Source: Curtobacterium sp. GC_Cur_3
GTDB taxonomy: Bacteria > Actinomycetota > Actinomycetes > Actinomycetales > Microbacteriaceae
DNA length: 64,000 bases
Direction: 5' to 3'
Assembly: GCF_026544205.1 (NCBI RefSeq)
Contig: NZ_JALNUI010000004.1
Location: 103,610 to 167,609 of the forward strand
The notes below the pieces were generated by a model that saw only the letters and a list, made by a program, of their open reading frames with translations, was not told the DNA's origin and searched no databases. Both the position numbers and the translations under genes were made by a program. This document shows, piece by piece, positions 34,263-42,949 of the stretch; the first letter of the stretch is position 1; every line of letters starts with the position of its first letter.

Positions 34263-36236
34263 TCAGCCCGGTCGGCGGGCGAGCAGCGCGACCGGGTCCT
34301 GACGACCGTCCGCGACGACCGCTCGGAAGGCCCGGACGAGCGGGACCCCCGGGCGCACCGTCGCCGGGGTCGACCACGCCAGGGCCGACGCGATCGCCGG
34401 GTACTCCGCGACCCGGACGAACCACGGGTCGCGGTGCCCGAGCGCCTCGAGGACGACCGTGACCGGCCGCCCCTCGGCGTCGGCGCTCCAGGCGACCCAC
34501 GGTGCGACGGACCCGTGCACCGCGGACTCCCCGGTGGCCGTCGGGGTGCGGACCTCCACGTCCGTGCACGGTGGGAGGCGCCAGGTGAACCCGCCGTACC
34601 CGGCACCGACGCGGCCGTTGCTGCCGGGGCCGCCCAGCAGGACGTCCGCGTCACCCGGGGTGCTGAAGGACGAGGCCGTGCGGAGCTCCCAGGCGTCGGG
34701 CCCGAGGGACCGGGTCGACGTCGTCCGGTCCTCGTGCAGGCGTGGGCGGCCGTCGGGTCCGCGCCACCGTGCCTCGACGGTGAGCGTGTCGCCCTCGACG
34801 GTCTCCCGTTCGACCGTCACCGTGCCGTGGTCGTCGCGCCAGACGTAGCCCTCGCCGTGCACGTAGGTGCGTCCGCCCCAGCAGTTCACGCCGTCGACGT
34901 CGGGGATCGCGGGGCCGACGCCGCAGTGCCAGTCGTGGTCGGGCGGGTGGTGGGCGCTGACGACGACCCCGGCGAGCGTCCGCACGGGATGCAGGTACGG
35001 CCGGGGGACCGAGGTCGGGATGGTGCCGGCGCCGTCGAGCACGGTCGCGACCTCGGTCGGGGTGCCGTCGGCGGTCGGGACGACGAAGCGGTGCAGCACG
35101 TCGTCGCGGGTGGCATGCGCCCAGGGAGCGCCGACCTCGGAGAACAGCGCCAGCTCCTCGGCAACCCGGTCGGCGAGCGACTCGACGTCCTGCACCACGG
35201 GGTGCCGCGCCGACCCCGCGCCGAGCCAGGTGACGAAGGGGTGGTCGATCTGCACGGGCTCCGTGGCGCGGACGGCCTCGAGCACCTCGACGAACGCGCC
35301 CGTCGACACGAGGGGGACGAGCAGGTCGACGCCGGTACGACGGTGGTCGAGGAGGTTCTCGAGCAGGTCGGTGCGTCCGTGGTGCTCGGCGGGCGCACCG
35401 GGCAGCGCGACGTCGTCGAGCGTGTAGTCGAACCGCGCGGTGCCGTCGGCGCCGGTGACCCGCACGGACGGCACGGTCTCCTCGGCGGCGCACAGGGTCA
35501 GCGCGGCGGTGGCCTCGCGCCCCGACGCCGTCGTGACCCGGACCGAGGAGGTGTCGTCGCCCTCGATCGCGTTCGCCCGGTACAGCTCGACCTCGACGCG
35601 CGCCACGTCAGCGGCACGGCGGGCACCGACCACGGCCAGCGCGGTGGCGACGGCGTGGGCAAGCGGGTTCGTCACGACGCCGTCGAGCACGTCGACGCCT
35701 CGCAGCCGTCGTCGACCGGCCCAGGTGGACCGCTGCCAGTAGGCGTCGTCCCGGCGCCAGGTGCCGACGGCCGCCGCCGAACGGACCGCGCCGACGACGT
35801 GGCCGTCCCGCAGGGCACCGAGCGCGTCGGACCCGAGGCTCTGGAACCCGACCTGGGCGACCCGTCCGGTCCGGCGCTCGGCTTCGAGCAGCTCAGCCAG
35901 GGCCTGCCGGGTCGTCACCGGTGGCTTCTCGAGGAGCACGTCCGCGCCGGCGTGGAGTGCGGCGAGGGTCAGCGGGAGGTGCGCGGCGATCGGGGCGGCC
36001 ACCACGACGACGTCGACGGGACCGTGCGCGGAGGCGGCGGCGAGGTCGGCGACCACGGGGACGCCGCCGTCGGTCGGGCCGTCGATGGCCGGGTCGAGGA
36101 CCGCGGTGAGCGTGCAGCGCCCGGCCGCGACGAGCCGGTCGACGTTCGCGCGGTGGTGCAGGCCGTACCCGCGGGCGCCGACGAGCACGACGCCGGGCGG
36201 GGCCGCGGTCGTGCTCCGGTCGGCGCCCACGGGCAT
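34263..36236 (-). CDS. Gfo/Idh/MocA oxidoreductase fused to DUF6807 (PmoA-like) domain
   Basis: 657 residues from ATG 36236, which shares a base with the upstream stop (TGATG). Residues 1-330 are a Gfo/Idh/MocA-type oxidoreductase: VVLVGARGYGLHHRANV Rossmann turn and LLEKPPV, the usual Glu-Lys-Pro motif. Residues about 340-657 match DUF6807/PmoA: HPVRTLAGVVVSAHHPPDHDWHCGVG, then NCWGGRTYVHGEGYVW and DRTTSTRSLG. Both families occur separately in plant-glycan loci, so a fusion suggests consecutive steps on one sugar. Last gene of the ABC-transporter operon. A longer reading upstream lies inside the neighbouring gene and is a shadow. Confidence 0.82.
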   Translation of the reverse strand: MPVGADRSTTAAPPGVVLVGARGYGLHHRANVDRLVAAGRCTLTAVLDPAIDGPTDGGVPVVADLAAASAHGPVDVVVVAAPIAAHLPLTLAALHAGADVLLEKPPVTTRQALAELLEAERRTGRVAQVGFQSLGSDALGALRDGHVVGAVRSAAAVGTWRRDDAYWQRSTWAGRRRLRGVDVLDGVVTNPLAHAVATALAVVGARRAADVARVEVELYRANAIEGDDTSSVRVTTASGREATAALTLCAAEETVPSVRVTGADGTARFDYTLDDVALPGAPAEHHGRTDLLENLLDHRRTGVDLLVPLVSTGAFVEVLEAVRATEPVQIDHPFVTWLGAGSARHPVVQDVESLADRVAEELALFSEVGAPWAHATRDDVLHRFVVPTADGTPTEVATVLDGAGTIPTSVPRPYLHPVRTLAGVVVSAHHPPDHDWHCGVGPAIPDVDGVNCWGGRTYVHGEGYVWRDDHGTVTVERETVEGDTLTVEARWRGPDGRPRLHEDRTTSTRSLGPDAWELRTASSFSTPGDADVLLGGPGSNGRVGAGYGGFTWRLPPCTDVEVRTPTATGESAVHGSVAPWVAWSADAEGRPVTVVLEALGHRDPWFVRVAEYPAIASALAWSTPATVRPGVPLVRAFRAVVADGRQDPVALLARRPG

Positions 36237-37963
36237 CAGGCCGACGTCCCGGGGGACCGGCCCGTGCCAATCGTGATGCGCGTGCGCCCCGGCGCCCGAC
36301 CGGTCACGAAGACGTGCTCGCCGTCGGGGCGGTCGGTGCCGCCGAGGAAGGCGTAGTCCTGGCCCGGTGCGTAGAACGCCGGCTGCTCGGGGCCCGACCC
36401 GTTGCCCGGTCCGACGGTGACGACGTCGTCGCCCACCCGGTAGCTGCCGGTCCCGCTGACGAGCACCCGGTTGCCCTCGACGTCCTGCTCCATGCCGGTC
36501 ACGGTACCCCCGGAGCGGAAGGTCAGCTGCAGTGCCCACGGCACGTCCGCGCCGTCGAGCTCGAGGTCGAGCACGACGGCGTCGGGCAGGACGGTCACGT
36601 CGACGGTGGTCGTCAGCGTGACGGTGTCCACCGCCCGGTCGCCGAAGTCCATCGCCGCCGAGAACCGGCCCTCGTCGCGCAGGTCGTACGCGCCGTCCGG
36701 ACGCCGGCGTGCGGGCGGGAGGGGCTGGTGGTAGCCGGCCTCGACCGACTCGGTGAGCCGGAAGCGCAGGACGTCGTCGCCGTCACCGGCGCCGCGCGCC
36801 AGGGAGGTGATGCTCGTCGGGCGGAACGGTCCCAGGCCGAAGAACTCGCGGGACAGCCGCACGTCGGACAGGACGACGTCGCCGGCGAGCACCCGGAGGA
36901 ACGTCGGGCTGTTCGCCAGGCCGGAGCGGACGTGGCCCTGCGCGGGGACGTCCGAGCCCGCGAACACGACGACGCTCCGCCGCGGCTCGCGGACGTGCAC
37001 GAGTCGGGCGTCGGCGAAGCGGAGCACCTCGCGGGCCGGGGCGGCTGGGGCGTCCCGGTCGGGGAGCGGTCGGCCGAGCAGCGGGTCCGTCATGGCCCGC
37101 GCGGCGACGGCGCCCGGCTGCCACATGTCGAGCGTCACCGCACGCCGGGCGACAGCGGCGACGTCGGCACGGTCGTCCTGCACGGCGACGTGCCAGAGCA
37201 GCGGTGCGAACGGGCCGATGCCGAACGGGCGGGACTGGTCCTGCCGGCGCGACTGCACGGTCTCGACGGTGTCGTCGGGCAGCAGCAGGGCGAGGACGGC
37301 GTCGATGCTCCGGCGGACCGGCTCGAGGAGCTCGGGGCGGCCGAGGACCTCGGCGAGCACCAGGAACGACGGGCACGAGACGGCGACCGCGTAGTTCGGG
37401 CTGCGCTCGGACCACAGCCCGTCGGCGTCGATGTCCGCGCCCTCGGCCAGCCACTCCTCGATCCGGGCGACGAGCGCCGGGTCCGGGTGCAGGCGGTGGA
37501 CCCGGGCCAGGGCGGCGGAGATCTCCCAGCGGTGGTTCGGGGTGTGCACGCCGCCGGTGCGCAGGGCGGGGGCGGCGCGGAGCACCATCCGGTCGAGGTC
37601 CTCGGCGAGGGCACCGGCGACGCTCGAGACGTCGCGGACGGGGGCGAGCAGCTCGAGGGCGTCGCAGCAGTCGTTGACCGTGAACGCGGAGTCCGGCGGC
37701 GAGAGGACGTTGTCCCCGCCGACGAACGTGCCGTGCTCCGACTGCCGGTCGGCGAGGTGCCGGACGTACCCGTGCGCGGTGGTGAGGTCGGTCTCGTCGG
37801 CCTGCGCCGGGCCTCCCGTCCGGACCCACGCGCCCACCAGCGTGAGCGCGCGTGCCATCAGTTCCCGGTGCTGCAGCGTCGCCGGGTCGTCGCTCGCGGA
37901 CCGGAGGTCACGGACCGCGGCGTCCGCGGCCGGGCCGAGGGCCTCGAGGAAGGTCGGTCCCAT
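36236..37963 (-). CDS. Putative (alpha/alpha)-toroid carbohydrate-active enzyme, heparinase-like
   Basis: 575 residues, cytosolic (no signal). The N-terminal 330 residues are helical with repeats typical of (alpha/alpha) toroids: VNDCCDALELL, GGVHTPNHRWEISAALARV, and DGLWSERSPNYAVAVS, where His, Arg, Glu and Tyr could line an active site. The C-terminal 240 residues are beta-rich, like the sandwich domains of heparinase II/III or related lyases and hydrolases. No exact family assigned. ATG 37963 shares a base with the stop of the permease gene upstream. Position within a sugar-import operon implies action on an imported oligosaccharide. Confidence 0.6.
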   Translation of the reverse strand: MGPTFLEALGPAADAAVRDLRSASDDPATLQHRELMARALTLVGAWVRTGGPAQADETDLTTAHGYVRHLADRQSEHGTFVGGDNVLSPPDSAFTVNDCCDALELLAPVRDVSSVAGALAEDLDRMVLRAAPALRTGGVHTPNHRWEISAALARVHRLHPDPALVARIEEWLAEGADIDADGLWSERSPNYAVAVSCPSFLVLAEVLGRPELLEPVRRSIDAVLALLLPDDTVETVQSRRQDQSRPFGIGPFAPLLWHVAVQDDRADVAAVARRAVTLDMWQPGAVAARAMTDPLLGRPLPDRDAPAAPAREVLRFADARLVHVREPRRSVVVFAGSDVPAQGHVRSGLANSPTFLRVLAGDVVLSDVRLSREFFGLGPFRPTSITSLARGAGDGDDVLRFRLTESVEAGYHQPLPPARRRPDGAYDLRDEGRFSAAMDFGDRAVDTVTLTTTVDVTVLPDAVVLDLELDGADVPWALQLTFRSGGTVTGMEQDVEGNRVLVSGTGSYRVGDDVVTVGPGNGSGPEQPAFYAPGQDYAFLGGTDRPDGEHVFVTGRAPGRTRITIGTGRSPGTSA

Positions 37964-38940
37964 CAGTCCTTCAGTCCCGCGTTGAGGTCGGCGCCGTTCA
38001 CGTACTTCTGGAACACCAGGTACAGGAGCAGCAGGGGCAGGATCGAGATGACCGAGGCACCGAGGAGCACGGTCCAGTTCACGTTCTCGGCCCCGACGAT
38101 GCTCTGCAGGGCGATCTGGATCGTGAACTGGTGCGGGTCGTTCAGCACGAGCAGCGGCCAGATGTAGTCGTTCCAGCGCCACTGGAAGGAGAAGATCGCC
38201 AGGGTCAGCATGATCGGGCGGGAGATCGGCAGCATGATCCGGACGAAGATGCCGAACTCGCTCGCGCCGTCGATCCGCGCCGCCTCGACGAGGTCGTCGG
38301 GGACCGTGAGGAAGAACTGGCGGAACATGAAGATGCCCGTCGCGGTGATCACCGACGGCACGATGATGCCGGCGAGCGAGTCGTACAGGCCGAGGTCGCG
38401 GATCACGATGAAGGTCGGGGCGAGGATGACCTCGGTGGGGAGCATCGTCGTCGCGAGGATGCAGACGAAGAACACCTTCAACCACCTGTTGTCGTACTTG
38501 GCCAGGGCGTAGCCGGTGCAGGCGCTCGCCAGGACCGTCAGCACCGTGGTGACCAGGGCGACGATGATCGTGTTGCCGAAGTACCGGGCGAAGTCGAAGC
38601 TCGACCAGGCCTCGGTGAACCCGGACACCGACCACTGCTTCGGCAGCAGGGTCAGGGGGTAGGAGAACAGCTCGCTGCCCGGCTTGAAGGCGCTGAGGAC
38701 GAACCAGAGCACGGGGAAGCCGAACGCGATGATGAAGACCCAGAGCAGGGCGGTCGCGGCGACGGCCTTGCCGCGCGGGGTTCGGGTCCGGCTGGGGCCG
38801 CCGGTGCGGCCGCGCCGCTTGGTCACCCGGTCGGTGACGGCGGCGGCGGTCGTCGCGGCGGCGACGCCGGCGGGGCTCGTGGCAGCTCCGGTGGTCGCGG
38901 CCGCGCCCGCGGGCGTCGACGGGAGGGTCGTGTCGGTCAT
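37963..38940 (-). CDS. Carbohydrate ABC transporter permease (MalG type)
   Basis: 325 residues. After a 65-residue Ala/Thr-rich cytosolic head come six transmembrane segments. The permease signature EAARIDGASEFGIFVRIMLPISRP is the EAA loop that contacts the ATPase. Typical CUT1 MalG-like inner-membrane permease. Overlaps the MalF-type gene by four bases (ATGA). The head is longer than usual and repetitive. No ATPase gene is in the locus, as is common for CUT1 systems that share MsmK/UgpC-type ATPases. Confidence 0.93.
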   Translation of the reverse strand: MTDTTLPSTPAGAAATTGAATSPAGVAAATTAAAVTDRVTKRRGRTGGPSRTRTPRGKAVAATALLWVFIIAFGFPVLWFVLSAFKPGSELFSYPLTLLPKQWSVSGFTEAWSSFDFARYFGNTIIVALVTTVLTVLASACTGYALAKYDNRWLKVFFVCILATTMLPTEVILAPTFIVIRDLGLYDSLAGIIVPSVITATGIFMFRQFFLTVPDDLVEAARIDGASEFGIFVRIMLPISRPIMLTLAIFSFQWRWNDYIWPLLVLNDPHQFTIQIALQSIVGAENVNWTVLLGASVISILPLLLLYLVFQKYVNGADLNAGLKD

Positions 38941-39911
38941 CGGCGTGACTCCGTCCGGCGGTTCATGGCGAGCTGGATCAGCGCGATGGCCATGAGGATC
39001 AGCATGAGGACCATCGACGCGGCGCTCGCGTAGCCGATGTGGGCGTTCTGGAACCCGTTCGTGTAGATGTACTGCACGAGCAGGGTGTTGTCGGTGCCCG
39101 GACCACCGTTGTTGAGCGCCTGGATCGTGGCGAACTCCTTGAACGCCCCGAGCGAGGACAGCAGCACCACGATGAACGACGTCGGCGCGATGCTCGGCAG
39201 CGTGATGTAGCGGAACTGGTGCCACGCGCCGGCGCCGTCGAGCGACGCGGCCTCGTAGTACGACTGCGGGACGTTCCGGATGGCGGCGACGAACAGCAGC
39301 ATGTTGAACGCGGCGCCGGCCCACGCGGTGGCGAAGATCACCACGAGCAGGGACAGGTCGGCGTTCGACTGCCACGGCACGGCCTTGCCACCGAGGGACT
39401 CGATGACGAAGTTCGCGAGGCCGAAGTTCTCGCCGAACATCCACCGCCAGATGACACCGGTGACGATGGGGGAGATCAGCCACGGCACGAAGAACACGAT
39501 GCGGGCGACGCTCCGGCCCTTCGCGGCGGGGCTCGTGAGCATCAGCGCCATCGAGAGCGACAGCACGAAGCCGAGCGGCACGGCGACGACCGCGTAGATG
39601 AGGGTGCGGACCAGCGCGGCGTAGAAGGTGGAGTCACCGAAGAGCTGGGTGTAGTTCTCCAGGCCGATGAACTTCGGGTCGCTCACGCCGTTGTAGTCGG
39701 TGAACGAGTAGCCGAGGCCGATGACGGCGGGCCACACGAAGAACACGACGAACAGCACGGCGTTCACGGCGACGAAGGCGATCGGTGCGAGGACCGGGCG
39801 GCTGACGCCGGAGCGGCGACGGCGTGGTCGGCCGGGCGTGCTCGACCGGGCTGGTCCGGGTGGGACGGCCGCGGTGGCGGTGACGTCACCCGCTGCGGTG
39901 CTGGTGCTCAC
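38937..39911 (-). CDS. Sugar ABC transporter permease (MalF type)
   Basis: 324 residues from GTG 39911, chosen because a GAGG ribosome site lies seven bases upstream; longer starts enter the hairpin region. Six transmembrane segments follow a basic 45-residue head. The EAA loop YYEAASLDGAGAWHQFRYITLP is present. Partner of the downstream MalG-type permease in a CUT1 importer. The 105-base spacer from the binding-protein gene carries two stem-loops that may lower permease expression relative to the binding protein. Confidence 0.93.
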   Translation of the reverse strand: MSTSTAAGDVTATAAVPPGPARSSTPGRPRRRRSGVSRPVLAPIAFVAVNAVLFVVFFVWPAVIGLGYSFTDYNGVSDPKFIGLENYTQLFGDSTFYAALVRTLIYAVVAVPLGFVLSLSMALMLTSPAAKGRSVARIVFFVPWLISPIVTGVIWRWMFGENFGLANFVIESLGGKAVPWQSNADLSLLVVIFATAWAGAAFNMLLFVAAIRNVPQSYYEAASLDGAGAWHQFRYITLPSIAPTSFIVVLLSSLGAFKEFATIQALNNGGPGTDNTLLVQYIYTNGFQNAHIGYASAASMVLMLILMAIALIQLAMNRRTESRR

Positions 39912-39957
39912 GATGATCCTCTTCGTTCGTCGTGCCGGGGTGGGGGAGGGGCGGCGG

Positions 39958-40003
39958 CCGGGTGCGGGCACCCGGCAGGGCGGCCGCCGGGTGCGGGCAC
40001 CCG
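39958..40003 (-). repeat. Tandem intercistronic hairpins between binding protein and permease
   Basis: Two near-identical stem-loops, CCGGGTGC/GCACCCGG (39958-39975) and CGGGTGC/GCACCCG (39988-40003), 14 bases after the binding-protein stop. They may act as a partial terminator or mRNA-stabilising element. Confidence 0.7.
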
Positions 40004-40016
40004 ACGGCCGAGGTCG

Positions 40017-41297
40017 TCAACCGACCTGGTCCTCGTAGTACTTCGTGATCGTGTCGAGCGTCTTCTTCGCCGACTGCTGCCCGTTGATGAGCTTGCCGAC
40101 CTCGGTGGTGGTGGGGTCGGTGCCGAGCTCCTTGCCGTCGATCGCCCAGGTGGAGGCCTCGTTGGCGTAGGCGCTCGAGATCGGGTCAGCGGCCTCGATC
40201 TCCTTCGTGTACAGCGCGAACGAGTCCTTGGCGGCCTGCGAGGTGAACGGGTAGTCGATGTCGAGCCCGTTCTCCACGGGCAGGAACCCGTTGGTGGCGG
40301 AGAGCTTGGTGTAGTTCGCCGGCTCGTACATGTACTCGATGAACTTCTTCGCGGCGGCACCACGCGCATCGGAGTTGGCGAACCCGACGATGTTGCCGCC
40401 GTAGTTGATCTCCGTGGCGTGGGTCGGGTCGGCGGGGGTCGCGGCGCTCGCCCAGTCGAAGTCGACGTTCGACGCGAAGTCCGAGGTCTGCCAGACGCCG
40501 GAGAAGTACGCGACGACCTGGCCGCTCTTGAACAGCGCGTTCGGGTCCTGGCCGCTGGCCCAGACGGACTTCGGCATGGTCTCGTCGTCGTTCATGTCGG
40601 CGAAGTCCTGCAGCGCGCCGACCATCTTCGCGTTGCTCTGGAACGAGCCGTCCTTCTGCTGCTCGAGGAAGGTCGTGCCCTTCGTGTACATGTACGCACG
40701 CAGTCGCGACGGCGAGGCGTCGAACGTCAGGTCGTACTTGGCGCCGGTCTTCGCCTTGACCTCGTCGGCGGCCTTGAGGAACTCGTCCCAGGTCCACGCC
40801 TTCGCCGGGTCGGTCGGGTAGCTGACCCCGGCCTTGTCGAACAGCGACTTGTTCACGAACAGCCCCGCCGCGGTGATGTCGGACGGGATCGTCAGGACCT
40901 TGCCGTCCTTCGCCTTCGCGATGAGGTCCTGGTTGATGCCGTTCGCCTTCGTGTTCGTGATCGAGCTGAGGTCGACCGTCTGCGACGTCCAGATCGGGTC
41001 GACACCGGCGGCGCGGACGACGTCCGGCAGCGACTTCGCCTGGGCGGACTCGCGGAGCTTCGTCTGCAGGCCGTCGTACGGCAGGTTCACGATCCGGACG
41101 GAGACGCCGGACTCCTTCTCGTACGCGGTGGCCAGGTCCTGGTAGCCCTTCTCCTGCGCGGTCGAGGTCGACAGCCAGAACGTCAGCTTGTCGACCTTCC
41201 CGCCGTCGTCCCCGGAACCGCCGGAGGCGCAGCCGGAGAGGAGCGCGAGGGCGGCGAGGCCGCCGGCGAGTGCGAGCACTCGTTTGGATGACTTCAT
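40017..41297 (-). CDS. Sugar ABC transporter substrate-binding lipoprotein
   Basis: 426 residues. Lipoprotein signal peptide ending LALLSGC (C23), then a short Gly/Ser linker and a family-1 type extracellular sugar-binding protein: KLTFWLSTSTAQEKGYQDLA at the start of the first lobe, GKVLTIPSDITAAGLFVNKSLF, and WTWDEFLKAADEVK. The ligand cannot be predicted, but neighbours suggest a plant-derived oligosaccharide. First gene of the minus-strand operon, with a sigma-type promoter overlapping the LacI operator at 41376-41415. ATG 41297 is chosen at the signal peptide; upstream in-frame codons lack one. Confidence 0.93.
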   Translation of the reverse strand: MKSSKRVLALAGGLAALALLSGCASGGSGDDGGKVDKLTFWLSTSTAQEKGYQDLATAYEKESGVSVRIVNLPYDGLQTKLRESAQAKSLPDVVRAAGVDPIWTSQTVDLSSITNTKANGINQDLIAKAKDGKVLTIPSDITAAGLFVNKSLFDKAGVSYPTDPAKAWTWDEFLKAADEVKAKTGAKYDLTFDASPSRLRAYMYTKGTTFLEQQKDGSFQSNAKMVGALQDFADMNDDETMPKSVWASGQDPNALFKSGQVVAYFSGVWQTSDFASNVDFDWASAATPADPTHATEINYGGNIVGFANSDARGAAAKKFIEYMYEPANYTKLSATNGFLPVENGLDIDYPFTSQAAKDSFALYTKEIEAADPISSAYANEASTWAIDGKELGTDPTTTEVGKLINGQQSAKKTLDTITKYYEDQVG

Positions 41298-41375
41298 CGT
41301 CACTGCTTTCGTTCGGGCCACGGACGCGAACCGCCGTGGACGAGCATTCGGGGGATGTCTCGGCCGAGGGTCCAT

Positions 41376-41415
41376 TGTCTACACGACCCGAGGGCGATCC
41401 GGCAAGCGCTTTCCC
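41376..41415 (-). promoter_or_regulatory. Promoter of the ABC operon overlapped by LacI-type operator
   Basis: On the minus strand TTGCCG (41405-41400) and TAGACA (41381-41376) are spaced 18 bases apart. The palindrome GGCAAGCGCTTTCC (41401-41414, core AAGCGCTT) covers the -35, so a bound repressor would block transcription. The same box recurs at 42897. Confidence 0.7.
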
Positions 41416-41569
41416 GCATTTGTCCTCACATCGGTGTCAGTCAGGAGGCTCGGCTCGCCCAGGTGCACCCGCTCGGTCCTCGACGGGGCCGGTTCCGGCA
41501 TCGAGGTCGTGGAAACCGCTAGCCTGACGCCGGACGCGCACGGCTGCGCGCACCGGAGAGGACGCCGTC

Positions 41570-42601
41570 GTGTCGGACCGCAGCACCGCGACCCTGGCGG
41601 ACGTCGCGCAGCGCGCCGGGGTCTCCCTCGCCACCGCGTCCCGCGCCCTGAACGGCAGCGCGCGTCGGGTCCGTCCCGAGTTCCTGGAGCGGGTGCACGT
41701 CGCGGCCCGCGAGCTGCACTACACCGCCAACGTGCAGGCCCAGGCGGTGGCCCGGGGCACCACGACCTCGCTGGCCCTCGTCGTCGGTGACATCGCCGAC
41801 CCGTACTTCGCCGCGATCGCCGCCGGTGCGATCCGTGCAGCCGACGAGGCCGGACTCGTCGTCACGATCACCTCGACCGGCGGGGACGCCTCCCGCGAGC
41901 GCGAGGTGCTCGACGTCGTCGCCGGCCTCCGCCCCCGTGCCGTCGTGCTCGCGGTCAGCCGGCACCTGGGCGGGAACGGGGACGCCGTCCGGGACGGGAT
42001 CGCCGCCCTGGTCGCCGGGGGCGCCGGGGTCTCGGCGCTGGTGTCCGACGTCGACGGAGCGGCAGCCGGGGTCGAGGGCGTCCACGCGCTCGTCGTCCGG
42101 AACCTCAGCGGCGCCGCGGCCCTGGCGGGGGCGCTCGTCGAGCAGGGGCACCGGTCCTTCGCCGTGCTGGCGGGGGAGCCGGACCTCGTGACGGCACACG
42201 CCCGGGTCGAGGGCTTCGTCGCCGGACTCGCCGCCCACGGCATCCGGCTCGACCACGGGGCCGTGATCCCCTCCGCGTTCTCACGGGACGGGGGCTACCA
42301 GGCCATGACCCAGCTGCTCGACGCGGGGTCGCCGCCGCGGTGCGTGTTCGCCGTCACCGACCTGATGGCCGTCGGGGCGCTCACGGCGATCCGCGAACGC
42401 GGCCTGGTCCCCGGCGTCGACATCGGCGTCGCGGGGTTCGACGACGTCCGGATGCTCGTCGACGTCGTGCCGGCCCTCAGCACCGTGCGGCTGCCCCTCG
42501 AGGAGATCGGCGCGCGGGCGGTCCGTCGGGCGCTCGGCACCGACGACGACGCGGACGACGTCGACGGCGAGGTCGTCCTGCGCGCGAGCACCGCGCGCTG
42601 A
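41570..42601 (+). CDS. LacI-family transcriptional regulator
   Basis: 343 residues. The N-terminal helix-turn-helix is at residues 7-30 (TLADVAQRAGVSLATASRAL), followed by the hinge and a periplasmic-binding-protein-like sensor domain (ADPYFAAIAAGAIRAADEAG, FAVTDLMAVGALTAIRERG, VAGFDDV). It represses sugar genes until an inducer sugar binds. Divergent from the ABC operon and just before the plus-strand catabolic operon; identical AAGCGCTT boxes precede both, the CG-centred palindrome expected for this family. GTG 41570 with a GAGAGG ribosome site. The spacer 41298-41569 also holds the minus-strand promoter. Confidence 0.93.
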   Translation: MSDRSTATLADVAQRAGVSLATASRALNGSARRVRPEFLERVHVAARELHYTANVQAQAVARGTTTSLALVVGDIADPYFAAIAAGAIRAADEAGLVVTITSTGGDASREREVLDVVAGLRPRAVVLAVSRHLGGNGDAVRDGIAALVAGGAGVSALVSDVDGAAAGVEGVHALVVRNLSGAAALAGALVEQGHRSFAVLAGEPDLVTAHARVEGFVAGLAAHGIRLDHGAVIPSAFSRDGGYQAMTQLLDAGSPPRCVFAVTDLMAVGALTAIRERGLVPGVDIGVAGFDDVRMLVDVVPALSTVRLPLEEIGARAVRRALGTDDDADDVDGEVVLRASTAR

Positions 42602-42886
42602 CCCTCGCCGGACGCCGCCGCGCCCCCTGTCCTGCCGTCCCCGGGTCCGCGCGCTCGTCGACCGGTCGCAACACCCCGCACGCGTGTCGTCCACCGGCCA
42701 CCCGTCGTCGTCCCGGGCGGCTCCGACCGACGCTCCTCGACCGGTCGGCGGACGTGAGCGGGGTGTCCTGACCACTCGGTGCTTTCCGGTCTCCGGGCTC
42801 CGCACCCGGCCTCCGCACCCGGGCTCTGGCCCCGAGCTCTGACCCCGGGCTCCACCCCGGGGCTGCGCTCCGACCGGGGCGTGGTG

Positions 42887-42913
42887 TACGGTGCCGGGCA
42901 AGCGCTTTCCGCA
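42887..42913 (+). promoter_or_regulatory. -10 and LacI-type operator before the oxidoreductase operon
   Basis: TACGGT (42887-42892) is followed by GGGCAAGCGCTTTCCG (42897-42912), matching the box at 41401; it would cover the transcription start. The rest of the 348-base spacer (42602-42886) is GC-rich with repeated CCGGGCTC words and shows no gene. Confidence 0.65.
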
Positions 42914-42949
42914 CCGGCGGGAGCAGCTCGGCGAGCAAAGGAGCACGCG

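Noticed and set aside
42602..42886. Small gene in the GC-rich spacer after lacI
   Set aside because: The open frames are repeats of CCGGGCTC-like words with no ribosome site; the spacer looks regulatory or terminator-like.
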